Assembly (NCBI GenBank): GCA_964035575.1
Contig: OZ037840.1
Location: 1,550,001-1,614,000 of the forward strand
DNA: 64,000 bases
Source: Rhynchopus sp. YZ270_cl-10
Taxonomy: Eukaryota; Euglenozoa; Diplonemea; Diplonemida; Diplonemidae
Reading direction: 5' to 3'
The notes under the pieces were generated by a model. That model was given only the letters and a program-made list of their open reading frames with translations, ran no database searches and had not been told where the DNA came from. The stretch's first letter is position 1. Every line of letters starts with the position of its first letter. Shown piece after piece: positions 52,296 through 62,976 of the stretch. The translations under genes were made by a program, and so were the position numbers.

Positions 52296-54080
52296 ATGCA
52301 GTGGCCACGTTGGTTTGAGGATGCACTGACGCTGGATGGCACACTTGACAGGAAGGAGAGGAGGAAGCGGGAGCTGTTCTTCATCGTCCACTGCACCGCG
52401 ATTGTGTTCTACCTGGCGTTCAACTGGATTGCATTTAGGCAGCAATACAGTGTACTGCGTTTCTCGTTCATGGTAGCAGGGCTGGTCCTATGCTCCCTCG
52501 TGGTGGTGTACATCTTGTGCAAGAAGACGTTGACGACAGCTGTAGTGGTTGGTGTGTGTTATCTGCATGCGTTATGTGTTTTTTTTGCCGATCTGTCGGC
52601 TCGCTGCAAAGGTGACAGGTACTGGGAACCCCTCGTGCTCGTTGTGGACATGTTGCTCGTGATGCAGGTGCCGGCACGTTACGCTGCTAGGTTGGTGGGT
52701 GTTGCGCTTGTGTGGTTGGCTCTCATGGCTGTGGAGGAGTCCTTCAGGTTTGGCCTTCTGGACCTACCTGGTCTTGTGCCGCAGGACGGTGAGAAGGGGA
52801 GGAGGGCTTACTTTGAAGACAGGACCAGCTGTGAGCAGCTCCCGTGTGCCGCTCCTAGTGTGACGATCGCGGTTGGTGCAGTCCTGGTGTTTGTTACTGA
52901 CTTCATCGCAACGAGAGGGTTTGCACGTGACATCCTGAAGGAACAGGCAACAATGGAGCGGACGATCAGCACTGTGCAGGAGATTGCGTCGCTGCTTGCG
53001 GGGTACGACGTGGAGGGGGTTGCGGAGATGCTGAAGGTTCACGAGGCTGCGCTGCCTGAGGGGATGAGGGACGCACTGCAGAGTATAGAGGAGAACCTGC
53101 GGAAGTACAAGGCCTACCTCCCGCAGACGTGTCTGCCGTTCGAGGAGGAGGACGTGAACAAAGTGAACGAAGATTCAGAGTCCTCTGTGGGTCGGTCATC
53201 TGTTTCACTTAGCGACAGCTCACAGAGCACTGCATTGCCGGTGACACGTACACAGCCACTGGGTCTGTCCTCAACAAAGGCAACACTGCTGACACTGAAC
53301 ATCAAAGACACGTTGCACCGCTTGGAGGAGGACAGTGCACACTTCTCCGACCTGTTCACAACTCTTCTCCTGAAGACGTTGCAGGCAACAGAAGGGCGTC
53401 GTGGGATGGTGGACGTCTTTGTTGGGGACAGGATCCACTGCTCGTTCAACACGTCGAAAACATGTGCGTCACACGCAACCTCAGCACTGCACGCTGCCAC
53501 ATTGCTGCTGCGTGGTGATGACAACACTTTGCCACCACATGTGAACATGGGTGTTGCAACTGGGAAGGTGCTGCGTGGTGACATGGGGTGTGAAGTGATG
53601 CGCCGCTTCAGCATGGTGGGCACACTTGCTCGTGACGTGAATGTGCTGGAACGTGCTGGCCGTGTGTTGGGGTGCAGTGTGCTGTGCAACCGCCTCTGCT
53701 TCAGCGATGCTGAGTGCGAACACCAACTGCGTCTGATCCCCTGCAAGATCGAGCTTGCTTCCGGCTGTGATGCGGAGGTTGTTGCTGAGTTGGTTGTTCC
53801 AAAAGGAGCGAGGGCTGCCTCAGTGGTGGACGAGTGGATGTACGTGGTTGGCGGGAAGAAGGACTGGGAGGACTACAACACAGCAGTGCGCAGCTTCATG
53901 AGGGGAGAGTGCTCTGCAGAAGATGTTACGGCAGCTGAGAGGCAGGGACCAGCATACACACCTGTGAACGTGGTTGCGTCTTCTGGGGGCTGTGATGTTC
54001 TGTACTTGCCTGCGAGCTGCAGGAGACCACACAAGAAGGATGCAATGTGCGATGATAATTGTGTTTTGGAAGGCATGTAG
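52296..54080 (+). CDS. Six-helix membrane protein with degenerate class III cyclase domain, copy 1
   Basis: 594 residues. The ATG at 52296 (MQWPRWFEDALTLDG) is conserved in copy 2; a GTG two codons earlier is less likely. About six membrane helices occupy residues 28-210. A conserved helical linker follows (RDILKEQATMERTISTVQEI to KYKAYLPQTCLP), like the signalling linkers before protist cyclase domains. Residues ~329-490 resemble a nucleotidyl cyclase: VDVFVGDRIHCSFN fits the second metal-site strand, and GVATGKVLRGDMG then ARDVNVLERAGR fit the GxxTG and NxxxR regions. The first metal Asp (usually FxDIxxFT) is replaced by LNIKDT, so catalysis is doubtful. A ~100-residue tail follows. A sensory role at a membrane is inferred. 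Confidence 0.77.
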   Translation: MQWPRWFEDALTLDGTLDRKERRKRELFFIVHCTAIVFYLAFNWIAFRQQYSVLRFSFMVAGLVLCSLVVVYILCKKTLTTAVVVGVCYLHALCVFFADLSARCKGDRYWEPLVLVVDMLLVMQVPARYAARLVGVALVWLALMAVEESFRFGLLDLPGLVPQDGEKGRRAYFEDRTSCEQLPCAAPSVTIAVGAVLVFVTDFIATRGFARDILKEQATMERTISTVQEIASLLAGYDVEGVAEMLKVHEAALPEGMRDALQSIEENLRKYKAYLPQTCLPFEEEDVNKVNEDSESSVGRSSVSLSDSSQSTALPVTRTQPLGLSSTKATLLTLNIKDTLHRLEEDSAHFSDLFTTLLLKTLQATEGRRGMVDVFVGDRIHCSFNTSKTCASHATSALHAATLLLRGDDNTLPPHVNMGVATGKVLRGDMGCEVMRRFSMVGTLARDVNVLERAGRVLGCSVLCNRLCFSDAECEHQLRLIPCKIELASGCDAEVVAELVVPKGARAASVVDEWMYVVGGKKDWEDYNTAVRSFMRGECSAEDVTAAERQGPAYTPVNVVASSGGCDVLYLPASCRRPHKKDAMCDDNCVLEGM

Positions 54081-54727
54081 CAAATTTCCATTTGTTGCTG
54101 ACGACGAAGTTTTACACAGAGTTGCCATTTTTTATTTCACTTTTTTTTTTGTGAGGCTTGGGATCATCTTACCAACATATTTATTTTCTACCGGTATAAA
54201 TTGAACATTGCCCCCTCCTACTTTTTTAAGATATGCACACGTTTTCATCTTACAAATTTTCTATTCTCTTTTGTATTTCCTCCACCCCATAACATCTTTG
54301 ATTTGCTCTTCCATGAAAATTGAAGCCTGTTTCGTTCACCCCGTAAGTACCTTGCCCCCTTCGCCAGAAGCTTCGCCTTCGTATGTCAGTTGTCTGTAAC
54401 CAGGCGCGAGCTTGACGGACAGAGTTAGTTTCCCAGGCTTCGCTATGCTTCACGTTTTTCCTAAACATAGTTTCCTTTAGCCCTTTGTGTGTGAGGAACA
54501 CCTACAACGGAGATGAAGTGTGCAAAATGATAGGCGTTTTCGTAATGTTTTTATTCTCCCCTCACGACACACTTTTTATTCTGCAGAAGAATAATAGAGT
54601 GTGGTTTTCAAGGGACTATAAAGCATTTTTGCTTAAACTTTGTTTCCACAATGCACCCACAGGTAAAACACAGTTTGGAAACTGAATAAAAAGGCGACCA
54701 ATCGAGTGTCGACGGATAACTGTGACG
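54081..54727. other. Spacer with an internally deleted copy of downstream sequence
   Basis: A GAGGCTTGGGATCATCTTAC motif at 54153 recurs at 56970. Bases ~54290-54470 match the two ends of 57420-58040 but lack about 430 bases between them (junction near CGCCAGAAGCTTCG / GTCTGTAACCAGGC). The TGCTTAAACTTTG leader block precedes the next ATG. Confidence 0.55.
54290..54470 (+). pseudogene. Deleted duplicate of the 57420-58040 segment
   Basis: The left part (GAAAATTGAAGCCTGTTTCG...GTAAGTACCTTGCCCCCTTC) and right part (TGTCTGTAACCAGGC...TTCGCTATGCT) match the later segment at both of its ends. The middle, which holds the small membrane frame, is missing. Confidence 0.6.
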
Positions 54728-56503
54728 ATGCAGTGGCCACGTTGGTTTGAGGATGCACTGACGCTGGATGGCACACTTGACAGGAAGGAGAGGAGGAAGC
54801 GGGAGCTGTTCTTCATCGTCCACTGCACCGCGATCGTGTTTTACGTGGTGTACAACTGGATTGCATTTAGCAAGCAATACAGCGTACTGCGTCGCTTGTT
54901 CACGACGGGAGGGCTGGTTATATGCTCCCTCATGGTGGTGTACATCTTGTGCAAGAAGAAGTTGACGACAGCTGTAGTGGTTGGTGTGTGTTATCTGCAT
55001 GCGTTATGTGTTTTTTTTGCCGATCTGACGGCTCGCTGCAACGGTGACACGTACTGGGAACCCCTCGTGCTCGTTGTGGACATGTTGCTCGTGATGCAGG
55101 TGCCAGCACGTTACACTGTTGGGTTGGTGGGTGTGGTTCTTGTGTGGTTGGCTGTTATGTGTGTTGAGGAGTACGTCAGGTTTGGCCTTCTGGACCTACC
55201 TGGTCTTGTGCCGCAGGACGGTGAGTTGGGGAGGAGGGCTTACGTTGAAGAGAGGACCAGCTGTGAGCAGCTCCCGTGTGCCGCTCCCGGTTTGACGATT
55301 GCGATAGGTGCAATATCAGTGTTCGTTGTTGACTTCATGGCAACAAGAGGCTTTGCACGTGACATCCTGAAAGAGCAGGCAACAATGGAGCGGACGATCA
55401 GCACTGTGCAGGAGATTGCGTCGCTGCTTGCGGGATACGACGTGGAGGGGGTTGCGGAGATGCTGAAGGTTCACGAGGCTGCGCTGCCTGAGGGGATGAG
55501 GGACGCACTGCAGAGTATAGAGGAGAACCTGCGGAAGTACAAGGCATACCTCCCGCAGACGTGTCTGCCGTTTGACAAAGACGAAGTGAACGAAGATTCA
55601 GAGTCTTCCGTGGGTCGGTCATCTGTTTCACTTAGCGACAGCTCACAGAGCACTGCATTGCCGGTGACACGTACACAGCCACTGGGTCTGTCCTCAACAA
55701 AGGCAACACTGCTGACACTGAACATCAAAGACACGTTGCACCGCTTGGAGGAGGACAGTGCACACTTCTCCGACCTGTTCACAACTCTTCTTCTGAAGAC
55801 GTTGCAGGCAACAGAAGTGCGTCGTGGGATGGTGGACGTCTTTGTTGGGGACAGGATCCACTGCTCGTTCAACACATCAAAGCAGTGCGCGTCACACGCA
55901 ACCTCAGCACTGCACGCTGCCACATTGCTGCTGCGTGGTGATGACAACACTTTGCCACCACATGTGAACATGGGTGTTGCAACTGGGAAGGTGCTGCGTG
56001 GTGACATGGGGTGTGAAGTGATGCGCCGCTTCAGCATGGTGGGCACACTTGCTCGTGACGTGAACGTGCTGGAACGTGCTGGCCGTGTGTTGGGGTGCAG
56101 TGTGCTGTGCAACCGCCTCTGCTTCAGCGATGCTGAGTGCGAACACCAACTGCGTCTGATCCCCTGCAAGATCGAGCTTGCTGCCGGCTGTGATGCGGAG
56201 GTTGTTGCTGAGGTGCTTGTTCCAAGAGGCGCCACAACCACATCACCAGTGGACGAGTGGATGTACGTGGTTGGCGGGAAGAAGGACTGGGAGGACTACA
56301 ACTTGGCAGTGCGCAGCTTCATGAGGGGAGAGTGCTCTGCAGAAGATGTTGCGGCAGCTGAGAGGCAGGGACCAGCATACACACCTGTGAACGTGGTTGC
56401 GTCTTCTGGGGGCTGTGATGTTCTGTACTTGCCTGCGAGCTGCAGGAGACCACACAAGAAGGATGCAATGTGCGACGATAATTATGTATTGGAAGGCGTG
56501 TAG
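54728..56503 (+). CDS. Six-helix membrane protein with degenerate class III cyclase domain, copy 2
   Basis: 591 residues in the same orientation as copy 1, with a nearly identical leader. The linker and cyclase-like domain are almost unchanged. Differences cluster in the membrane half: YVVYN for YLAFN, SKQ and RRLFTTG in the second helix region, CVEEYV for AVEESF, LTIAIGAISVFVV near 200. A three-residue deletion falls in the Asp/Glu run after the linker, and PRGATTTSPV differs near the C terminus. The first metal Asp is again Asn. The tandem pair plus the fragment at 1-330 indicate a family spread by local duplication. Membrane-half divergence beside a constant output domain suggests variation in sensing. 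Confidence 0.77.
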   Translation: MQWPRWFEDALTLDGTLDRKERRKRELFFIVHCTAIVFYVVYNWIAFSKQYSVLRRLFTTGGLVICSLMVVYILCKKKLTTAVVVGVCYLHALCVFFADLTARCNGDTYWEPLVLVVDMLLVMQVPARYTVGLVGVVLVWLAVMCVEEYVRFGLLDLPGLVPQDGELGRRAYVEERTSCEQLPCAAPGLTIAIGAISVFVVDFMATRGFARDILKEQATMERTISTVQEIASLLAGYDVEGVAEMLKVHEAALPEGMRDALQSIEENLRKYKAYLPQTCLPFDKDEVNEDSESSVGRSSVSLSDSSQSTALPVTRTQPLGLSSTKATLLTLNIKDTLHRLEEDSAHFSDLFTTLLLKTLQATEVRRGMVDVFVGDRIHCSFNTSKQCASHATSALHAATLLLRGDDNTLPPHVNMGVATGKVLRGDMGCEVMRRFSMVGTLARDVNVLERAGRVLGCSVLCNRLCFSDAECEHQLRLIPCKIELAAGCDAEVVAEVLVPRGATTTSPVDEWMYVVGGKKDWEDYNLAVRSFMRGECSAEDVAAAERQGPAYTPVNVVASSGGCDVLYLPASCRRPHKKDAMCDDNYVLEGV

Positions 56504-56726
56504 CAAATTTCCATTTGTTGCTGACGACGAAGTTTTACACAGAGTTGTTATTTTTTATTTCACTTTTTTTTTTTGTGAAAGAGAAAACCGACGCAGGAGC
56601 TTTTTATCGAAAACTGTTTTCTTCTCCGCTAACGCACAAGAACACTTGACAGAAAAAACTTTTTCACACAACGTTTTTTGCTGTTCTTCTCCTTTTTCAA
56701 CTCTCTGCTTTTCATACTTTTTAAAA

Positions 56727-56900
56727 ATGGATTTTAAAATGGATTGCCCTGGTCACAAGGACAAGGCGTGGAGAGCGGAGGTGCGTAATCGGGTCGCGAT
56801 AGCTCGCGAACTTTCCTGCAGTCAACGCAGGGAAAGAATAATCAACGATGTGATACAGGATATGGGTGGTTCAGTGATTCCACAGAACCGACACCATTGA
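56727..56900 (+). ncRNA. Possible structured RNA (or 57-codon frame) shared with 63.8 kb
   Basis: Two stems are visible: CTTTCCTGC / GCAGGGAAAG (56811-56836) and GGTTC / GAACC (56868-56889). At 63798-63861 the same layout has TTTTCCTG / CAGGAAAA and GGCTC / GAGCC, so the second stem changes a pair while keeping pairing. A 57-codon frame starting MDFKMDCPGHKDKAWRAEV also spans this region but is not conserved at 63.8 kb. I favour RNA structure, with modest support from only two copies. Confidence 0.35.
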
Positions 56901-57039
56901 TGTGTCTCAACCAAAACCAAATAATTAGAAATTAAAAAAGAGAGAGTTTTTGAAGTAAGGAAAGAAAAGTGTGAGGCTTGGGATCATCTTACCAAGATGT
57001 TTCCCCCCCCCCGGTTCATGCTGAGAAATCACTGTGATT

Positions 57040-57165
57040 CACCTGGATCGATCCGTGCTCACCCCTCTCGAGACCCTCTGTGGCACCCCATTCACTATCC
57101 TGCCGGAGACCCTCGGGAACTCAGTGGTTATTTGAGCAGGAAAGGCAAAATGGAAAATAATAAAA
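57040..57165 (+). pseudogene. Fragment of the eIF4A-like gene 3' end
   Basis: GATCCGTGCTCACCCCTCTC through CATTCACTATCCTGCCGGAG is nearly identical to 51883-51940, then diverges with small indels up to AAAATGGAAAATAATAAAA, the counterpart of the stop region at 51989. No other part of the helicase gene is present. Confidence 0.85.
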
Positions 57166-57723
57166 ACCAGAAAACCGTCCGTGAAGTACGGCGACAAAGA
57201 ACGCATTTTTCACTTCCCAGACGTATTCATACAAAATAAAAATGTACAACAACGCTCTCCCCTCTTGTCTAGCGCATCCATCTTACAGACATAACGAAAT
57301 CATAAAACCTATATTCTCGAACTTTTCTCCCGACGTGATTTTCTTGGTCGCATCCTCTATTCAAAGCCCCCTTTTTGTCTCTGTTTTTCATCCAAACGGC
57401 GATGCGTAATAATTTTCCTCCAGACCTCAAAATCTTTTGACTGATTTGCTCTTCCGTGAAAATTGAAGCCTGTTTCGGTGTGTCGTTCACTCGTATTTGG
57501 TAAGTACCTTGCCCCCTTCGCCACAAGCTTCGTTGCACCCGTTTCGGGAGCTAAGATACGTAGGACGTCCACAAGCCTTCAGGCAATACCTGCTCGTAGT
57601 TGCGGATTGAGGATTGAGACCAAGACCCGTGGGCGACATACCCTTCGTGAGAGGGAGGCTCAAGGTGGGGGAAACAGCAGGGGTGTGGTCGGAAGGCAAG
57701 TGGCAGCTCCGACGCGTGGTACA

Positions 57724-58035
57724 ATGAAGGTGAACTTCATATTGTTGGCCATTGTGGGCAATATCTGCATCATCCTCGTCCAGCTCGTCGCTCACAGACA
57801 GCGTGCACCTCTTTCACCATCCAGTTTTGGGTCGGCAACCCAGATGGTGGTGGATGGAATGCTCTCCACACTCCCAAAAGTGTGCACCCCTTTGTTCTGG
57901 GGATGGTGGCGGAATCGCACGCGGCCGGTCTCGCTTCTGCACACCATGCGTATACCTGCTGTGTGTTTGTTGTCTGTAACCAGGCACGGGCTTGGTGGAC
58001 AGGGTTGGTTTCGCTATGCTGCATGTCTTTCCTGA
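57724..58035 (+). CDS. Hypothetical short membrane protein
   Basis: A frame of 103 residues begins MKVNFILLAIVGNICIILVQ, a plausible signal or membrane anchor. It continues with hydrophilic and Trp-rich sequence (LFWGWWRNRTRP) to a stop at 58035. Other frames over the second half are also open, so the second half may not be read this way. A duplicate of the flanks lacking the middle exists at 54290-54470. I do not recognise a family, and the call is weak. Confidence 0.3.
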   Translation: MKVNFILLAIVGNICIILVQLVAHRQRAPLSPSSFGSATQMVVDGMLSTLPKVCTPLFWGWWRNRTRPVSLLHTMRIPAVCLLSVTRHGLGGQGWFRYAACLS

Positions 58036-58217
58036 GCACGCCGATGAGGGCTTCTCCAAACGTCGGGGTCCCCCGCCAGGCGCCACCGTCGCAATCCTGA
58101 AGTGCAGTGTTCGTCACCTTCCTTTTTTTTGCACTTTTTTCACATGCCGTGTCATAAAAAAGCGTCAATATACTTTTGTGCCCTTCACACTTCACTTTGT
58201 TCCCCCTCTCCCCTCTC

Positions 58218-58230
58218 CACACTCTTTCAG
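58218..58230 (+). promoter_or_regulatory. Probable splice acceptor for the surface-protein mRNA
   Basis: CACACTCTTTCAG after a long CT tract lies 23 bases before the ATG. No donor or upstream exon is apparent, so trans-splicing is the likely use. Similar sites end at 11610, 29212, 32204 and 46670. Confidence 0.5.
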
Positions 58231-58253
58231 GATACCCTCCACCCTCCCCCTCA

Positions 58254-61200
58254 ATGCTGGGTAGAGTAGCGATGCTGCTGCTATACGCAGTGATGGCACA
58301 GGCAGCAACGCTGCTATCAATTGAGTCGTGGTCATTGAACTCCCCGGACTTCATGGTCGTCGACGACTCGAACCGCGAGATTTACGCTTTCCAGGAGGAC
58401 CTTTGGGCGAAAGTGTCTTACGACGGCGTAACGTACGCCTTGACTGTTGTGGAGCACGTTTCTGCGCACAGCGTGGAGAACGCTATTAGGCATGGTGCGA
58501 GCATCGTGACGCACGATGGCGCATCGATGTTGGGGAAGTACTACCTAGGGAACATCGACTTCGACGCAGCCCCTGATGAATCGCAGACCCTCACCTCGAA
58601 CGCCTGCGAACACATTGCCGAGAGCCCCGCAGGCATCGTTGCGTTTCAAGACGACTTCACCATGTGGCGCGGCGCCTTTGGCACCCCAGGGAGGAACCTC
58701 AACCAGGACTGCGGCGAGGTCGCGCAGTTCTCGAACGGTGTGCTGCTGCACGTAGACGCAAGCTCTGCGTTGCAGTCGATGGACAGCTCGGATGGACCGT
58801 TAGGGCCGCTCGGGGGTGGTCCCATCACACAGGAAGTGGAGGAGTTGTGCATCTCTCATGGTGGTCCGGAAGAGATCGGGTGGGTCGCAACGAACGACTT
58901 CTTCTATTCCGTGGAACAGGACCCGATGGCGTTGAACGCGCCACGGGTGGGGCCGCCGCAGACGTCGCATGATTCGTCTGAGATCCAGCACATCAGTGCA
59001 GAGCGTGACCTCAACTGTCTCGTGGTAACGACGCCGACGTCCGTGGCAGTCTACAAGGTGGAGATACCGCCCCCAGGTGGGATGATGATGCCACCCCCAG
59101 ATGTGAACATAAGCCCCCCAGATGTGTACACCAACGCGACGCATTCCCTCGGTGACTTCGACAACGCGTACATCGTGCGCAGTAACGGCCCCACAGTGAT
59201 AGTGGCAGTCGCAACAGACCTGTTTGTCTTCTTGGTGGAGATGCAGTGTGGCGGCCCGCCCCCGACACAGGCTCCCCCAACACCGTCGCCGCCAACACCA
59301 TCGCCGCCGACGCCAGCGCCGGAAACGGTTTCCCCTCCAACACCTTCGCCACCAACACCATCACCACCTACTCCGGCACCACCGACACCTTCACCGCCAA
59401 CACCTTCCCCACCCACGCCTGCGCCGCTGACAGTAGCGCCACCAACGCCATCACCACCTACACCGGCGCCACCGACACCTGCGCCACCAACTCCATCGCC
59501 GCCAACACCAGAGCCAACAGCAATGCCACCAGGAGTGACAGCATCACCACCCACGCCTGCGCCACCGACAGTGGCGCCGCCAACACCATCACCACCTACT
59601 CCGGCACCACCGACACCTTCACCGCCAACACCTGCGCCACCGACGCCTGCACCACCGACGGTAGCGCCACCAACTCCGGCGCCACCGACACCTGCTCCAG
59701 CAACACCCGCACCACCAACTCCGTCACCGCCAACACCTTCCCCACCCACGCTTGCGCCGCCAACACCCTCCCCACCTACTCCATCACCACCTACTCCATC
59801 GCCGCCAACACTTGCTCCACCAACACCATCACCACCTACCCCGGCGCCGCCGACACCTTCACCGCCAACTCCTTCCCCGCCTACCCCGTCACCACCGACA
59901 CCCTCTCCAGCTACACCTGCACCTCTGACTCCAGCACCACAAACACCATCGCCTCCAACACCTGCTCCGCTCACACCGGCACCTTTGACTCCTGCTCCAC
60001 TGACCCCGTCGCCGCCGACACCTGCTCCCCTAACACCAGCGCCGCTCACACCAGCGCCACTGACACCTGCTCCACTGACCCCAGCACCGGAAACCCCTGC
60101 TCCGCTCACACCAGCACCACTCACATCTGCACCACTGACACCTACTCCACAAACAGCAGCGCCAACAGCTGGGCCCACAGTGGCACCACCAGGAGAGACC
60201 GCAACACCAACGGCAGCACCGACCTTCGCACCGACACCACGGACAGTGGCGCCACCTGGCTTGACAGCAACGCCCACAGCCACACCCACAGCCGCCCCGA
60301 CACAAACACCACCTGCAAAACCTACACTGGCACCACCTACCACCATGAGCCCAGCGTCACCCTCACCTACCACCCCCCAGTCAACATCACCGACACTTGC
60401 CCCTGACACTGCCCTTGGTGCGGTCAAGCCTGAACGCATCCCCACAGACACAGTCACACATGCCCAGGAGCGTGCCACCGTTGTTGGCGAGTCTGCGGCT
60501 GCGGTGGTGGCGGTGACTGCGGTGATGGGAGTGGGGGGCGGAAGCGCGGCACCTGGGAATGTTGTGGTGCTTCGCTCCACGAAGTGCACGAGCACCGTCG
60601 ACGACTCGGAGGACATGGAGGTACTGCTCCACCCGCTGCAGTTCAGCATCTCCGGTGTGCCTGCGGCGGGCGCTATTGTGGGGAACATCATCCTCTGGGT
60701 TGCTGTTGTGCTCTTCTTCTCGGGCCTCGTCTTTGCCCTTCAGACCTGCGGCGTGGGCAGTAGTGTCGACGCACCGCATCTGTCCCCCTTTATGAAGGCC
60801 GGCTCTGTCGTGCGATTCCCTTCTGCACTGCTGCCTATTCCGCTGCTACTGCTTGCTGGCATATTGCAGTCGGCGTTTGACATCATCTTCCACCCGAGAG
60901 ATGCTGTCATTGTCAACGGCATTGGATACGTCGGCTTGGTTACCAGCATCAGCTTCACGGCTCTCATGTTTAAAACTTCTGCCAAACCAGAAGCAACAGT
61001 TGAATTCCAAAAGAGAAAGCCCCTCGCACGGTACCTCCTCGGTGAAAAGGGGTGGGTCTCCAACGCCCCGCTCTCCGTCGAAAGACACGGCCTGATCTAC
61101 GACATTTACAGAGAGCTTCCTTGGATCCGAGGAAACTATTTTGCACTGGAAACCCTGTACCTCTACCCACTCACAATGCTGTCCGCCATCAGAAGCGATG

Positions 61201-62030
61201 ACTGGGGGATTTGCGCGCTAAAATCTGGCTCCATGGGTCTGATCTTCCTCCTGATGGCCGTTTTTATTGTGATTCAGGACATCTTTTTGGTAAAATTCCT
61301 GAAGCATTTAATGGTTATCTCGAATTTGGGGATGTTTTTTGGGCTCGTTTTCTATACCATAGCATACCTGAATGAGGATATGAAGTATTGGACAACTGGT
61401 CTCGGGATTGCTTGCTTTATGGTGTCCATGGTCTTAGCCTTGGTGCGTTCCGTGTACGATTTGGTAACGTACGTGATGGAGATAAAGTTTGGATATAAAA
61501 TTTCGAAGAAGGGCCACACCATTGACGACAAAGAATGTGAGTCTCTCTGCAGCCGGGCAGCGACAGATGACATTGAGGACTTCGACTTCGACTATACAAG
61601 CGCAAGGAAGATGTGCAGCTCAGACAGCTTTGACGCATCTGTTACGCAGCAAATCGGCGTTCAAGACCTGCCGCCAGCTCCATTGAGAAATACGTACCGT
61701 AAGAACAGTAATTTCTCAAGCCCGGACAACGATTCTGTCGCGCTGCACTCTCGTCGTGGTAGTACATTTTCGCTTCAAAACGTTCCGGAAAACGACTCTC
61801 TCTACACTCCAAGGGTGTTGCAGTCTGGCAGCCAGCACTCATCACCGGCTCGCAGCCCTCTCAAGTCTGAGCTAGGGGATTCAAGCAAGCTAATGTCCCT
61901 CTCTCTCGGTCGTGGCGCTCGTAAGCCCTCAGGACAGCCTCTCATGTCAGGCACGCTCAAGAACGCTTCTATCAAAAGCATTGACCGTGCGTCATCCAAT
62001 TTCGGGCGGTTTCAAAAAGGACGGTTCTAG
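58254..62030 (+). CDS. Large surface protein: propeller-like ectodomain, Pro/Thr stalk, multi-pass C terminus
   Basis: The ATG at 58254 gives [20 protein letters not shown], a clear signal peptide, 23 bases after an acceptor (ACTCTTTCAG ending 58230). The 1258-residue product has an N-terminal region (~20-335) with repeated strand-like segments ([29 protein letters not shown]) suggesting a beta-propeller. A ~375-residue stalk of [11 protein letters not shown] repeats (~338-715) follows, a likely extended glycosylated spacer. The C-terminal part (~795-1090) has about six or seven hydrophobic helices and charged loops. The cytosolic tail (~170 residues) is rich in Ser, Asp and Arg with possible phosphosites. 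I do not recognise the membrane domain; receptor or channel are both possible. The repeat makes several false frames on both strands. Confidence 0.8.
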   Translation: MLGRVAMLLLYAVMAQAATLLSIESWSLNSPDFMVVDDSNREIYAFQEDLWAKVSYDGVTYALTVVEHVSAHSVENAIRHGASIVTHDGASMLGKYYLGNIDFDAAPDESQTLTSNACEHIAESPAGIVAFQDDFTMWRGAFGTPGRNLNQDCGEVAQFSNGVLLHVDASSALQSMDSSDGPLGPLGGGPITQEVEELCISHGGPEEIGWVATNDFFYSVEQDPMALNAPRVGPPQTSHDSSEIQHISAERDLNCLVVTTPTSVAVYKVEIPPPGGMMMPPPDVNISPPDVYTNATHSLGDFDNAYIVRSNGPTVIVAVATDLFVFLVEMQCGGPPPTQAPPTPSPPTPSPPTPAPETVSPPTPSPPTPSPPTPAPPTPSPPTPSPPTPAPLTVAPPTPSPPTPAPPTPAPPTPSPPTPEPTAMPPGVTASPPTPAPPTVAPPTPSPPTPAPPTPSPPTPAPPTPAPPTVAPPTPAPPTPAPATPAPPTPSPPTPSPPTLAPPTPSPPTPSPPTPSPPTLAPPTPSPPTPAPPTPSPPTPSPPTPSPPTPSPATPAPLTPAPQTPSPPTPAPLTPAPLTPAPLTPSPPTPAPLTPAPLTPAPLTPAPLTPAPETPAPLTPAPLTSAPLTPTPQTAAPTAGPTVAPPGETATPTAAPTFAPTPRTVAPPGLTATPTATPTAAPTQTPPAKPTLAPPTTMSPASPSPTTPQSTSPTLAPDTALGAVKPERIPTDTVTHAQERATVVGESAAAVVAVTAVMGVGGGSAAPGNVVVLRSTKCTSTVDDSEDMEVLLHPLQFSISGVPAAGAIVGNIILWVAVVLFFSGLVFALQTCGVGSSVDAPHLSPFMKAGSVVRFPSALLPIPLLLLAGILQSAFDIIFHPRDAVIVNGIGYVGLVTSISFTALMFKTSAKPEATVEFQKRKPLARYLLGEKGWVSNAPLSVERHGLIYDIYRELPWIRGNYFALETLYLYPLTMLSAIRSDDWGICALKSGSMGLIFLLMAVFIVIQDIFLVKFLKHLMVISNLGMFFGLVFYTIAYLNEDMKYWTTGLGIACFMVSMVLALVRSVYDLVTYVMEIKFGYKISKKGHTIDDKECESLCSRAATDDIEDFDFDYTSARKMCSSDSFDASVTQQIGVQDLPPAPLRNTYRKNSNFSSPDNDSVALHSRRGSTFSLQNVPENDSLYTPRVLQSGSQHSSPARSPLKSELGDSSKLMSLSLGRGARKPSGQPLMSGTLKNASIKSIDRASSNFGRFQKGRF

Positions 62031-62607
62031 AGGAAAGGGTGAGTTTTGGATTTTTTTTGTTGTTGTTTTTAGATGCATGTTCAGTTGCAACTGTTTTGTT
62101 TTTTTTTGGTGAACCAAAATGTACAGCATATTTTGACCGACTTTTTGTTTTTTTGTTGTTTTTGTTTTTCAAAACAGAAACCGAGCGTGGGAGTTTTTTT
62201 TTTAAACACTTCTCGACTCAGAGAAAAGAAAAAAAAAACATCTCCCTACCTCTAAATACCCGCGGAGAGTCAGTGCCTGCGTCCCAGAGGCGTTTTGCAT
62301 TGTCAACTTTGCATTATTTTTTCTTCTTTGGGATGCTTCAGTATTTTTATACCTATTGTTTCCCTTCCCCTCTTCCACGCCTGAAAAATACCAGAATTTT
62401 ATTTCTAATTTGTCAAAACAAATTCCCCTCTTCCCCTCTTCCATGGAAACGGGGTGCCTTTTTGTTTTAAATAAAACGAAATTTATTTCTTTTACTTATT
62501 CTAAATCCCCCCCTTCCTCTTCCACGAATAGAAACGAAGGAGTACAATAACAAAAACGTCATCTAGGATTCAAATAACAAGAAGAAGAATCCAACAATAG
62601 TTCCATT

Positions 62608-62648
62608 TTAAAGATGACTAAGCACACGAGGCCTTAGGTTCATCTTTT
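62608..62648 (+). promoter_or_regulatory. TTCATCT-type hairpin, best-paired copy
   Basis: AAAGATGACTAAG, loop CACACGAGGC and CTTAGGTTCATCTTT pair as AAAGATGA/TTCATCTTT and TAAG/CTTA with one bulge. It is the cleanest example of the family. Confidence 0.6.
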
Positions 62649-62927
62649 TAACATTTGTTTTTATTTTTGTATGAATTTGTTATTTTTTTTTTTTTTGCGT
62701 CCCTTTTGTTGTGTACTAGAGGCACCTTCATCTTTCAAGCTTTTTTTCTTTTTTTAGATGTGTGTGCACAAGAGACACTCATCAATTGTTTCCCTTTTTT
62801 CCCCCTCCATTTTTTTAAAATATTGTGTGCCTGTGTCCGCCGATGCACGGTAAGCCGTTTTGCACTTCTCTTTTCTTGTTTCTTTCAGTCTGGTTTCAAA
62901 AAATAGTGGATCACACCCAAGCCTAGG

Positions 62928-62976
62928 CTATGGTGGCTACACTAATATAACCAAGTTTTCAAAAAAAAAAAAAACC
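62928..62976 (+). repeat. Short dispersed repeat ending in an A-run, copy 3
   Basis: ATGGTGGCTACACTAATATA continues to ACCAAGTTTTC and a 14-base A-run. It matches copies at 5778 and 21428. Confidence 0.55.

Larger units (their letters stand above)
56504..57723. other. Spacer with structured-RNA candidate and gene fragments
   Basis: It contains the CCGACGCAGGAGC motif near 56590 (third copy), a possible structured RNA near 56805-56900, the GAGGCTTGGGATCATCTTAC motif at 56970, a helicase 3' fragment at 57040-57165 and the ACAGACATAACGAAA string near 57283. GTAAGT near 57499 could be a donor site. No convincing long gene is seen. Confidence 0.5.

Noticed and set aside
59051-60691. 546-codon minus-strand frame of Gly/Val repeats and a 386-codon forward frame of Thr/Asn/Ala repeats
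   Set aside because: Both are shadows of the Pro/Thr stalk repeat of the gene at 58254-62030.
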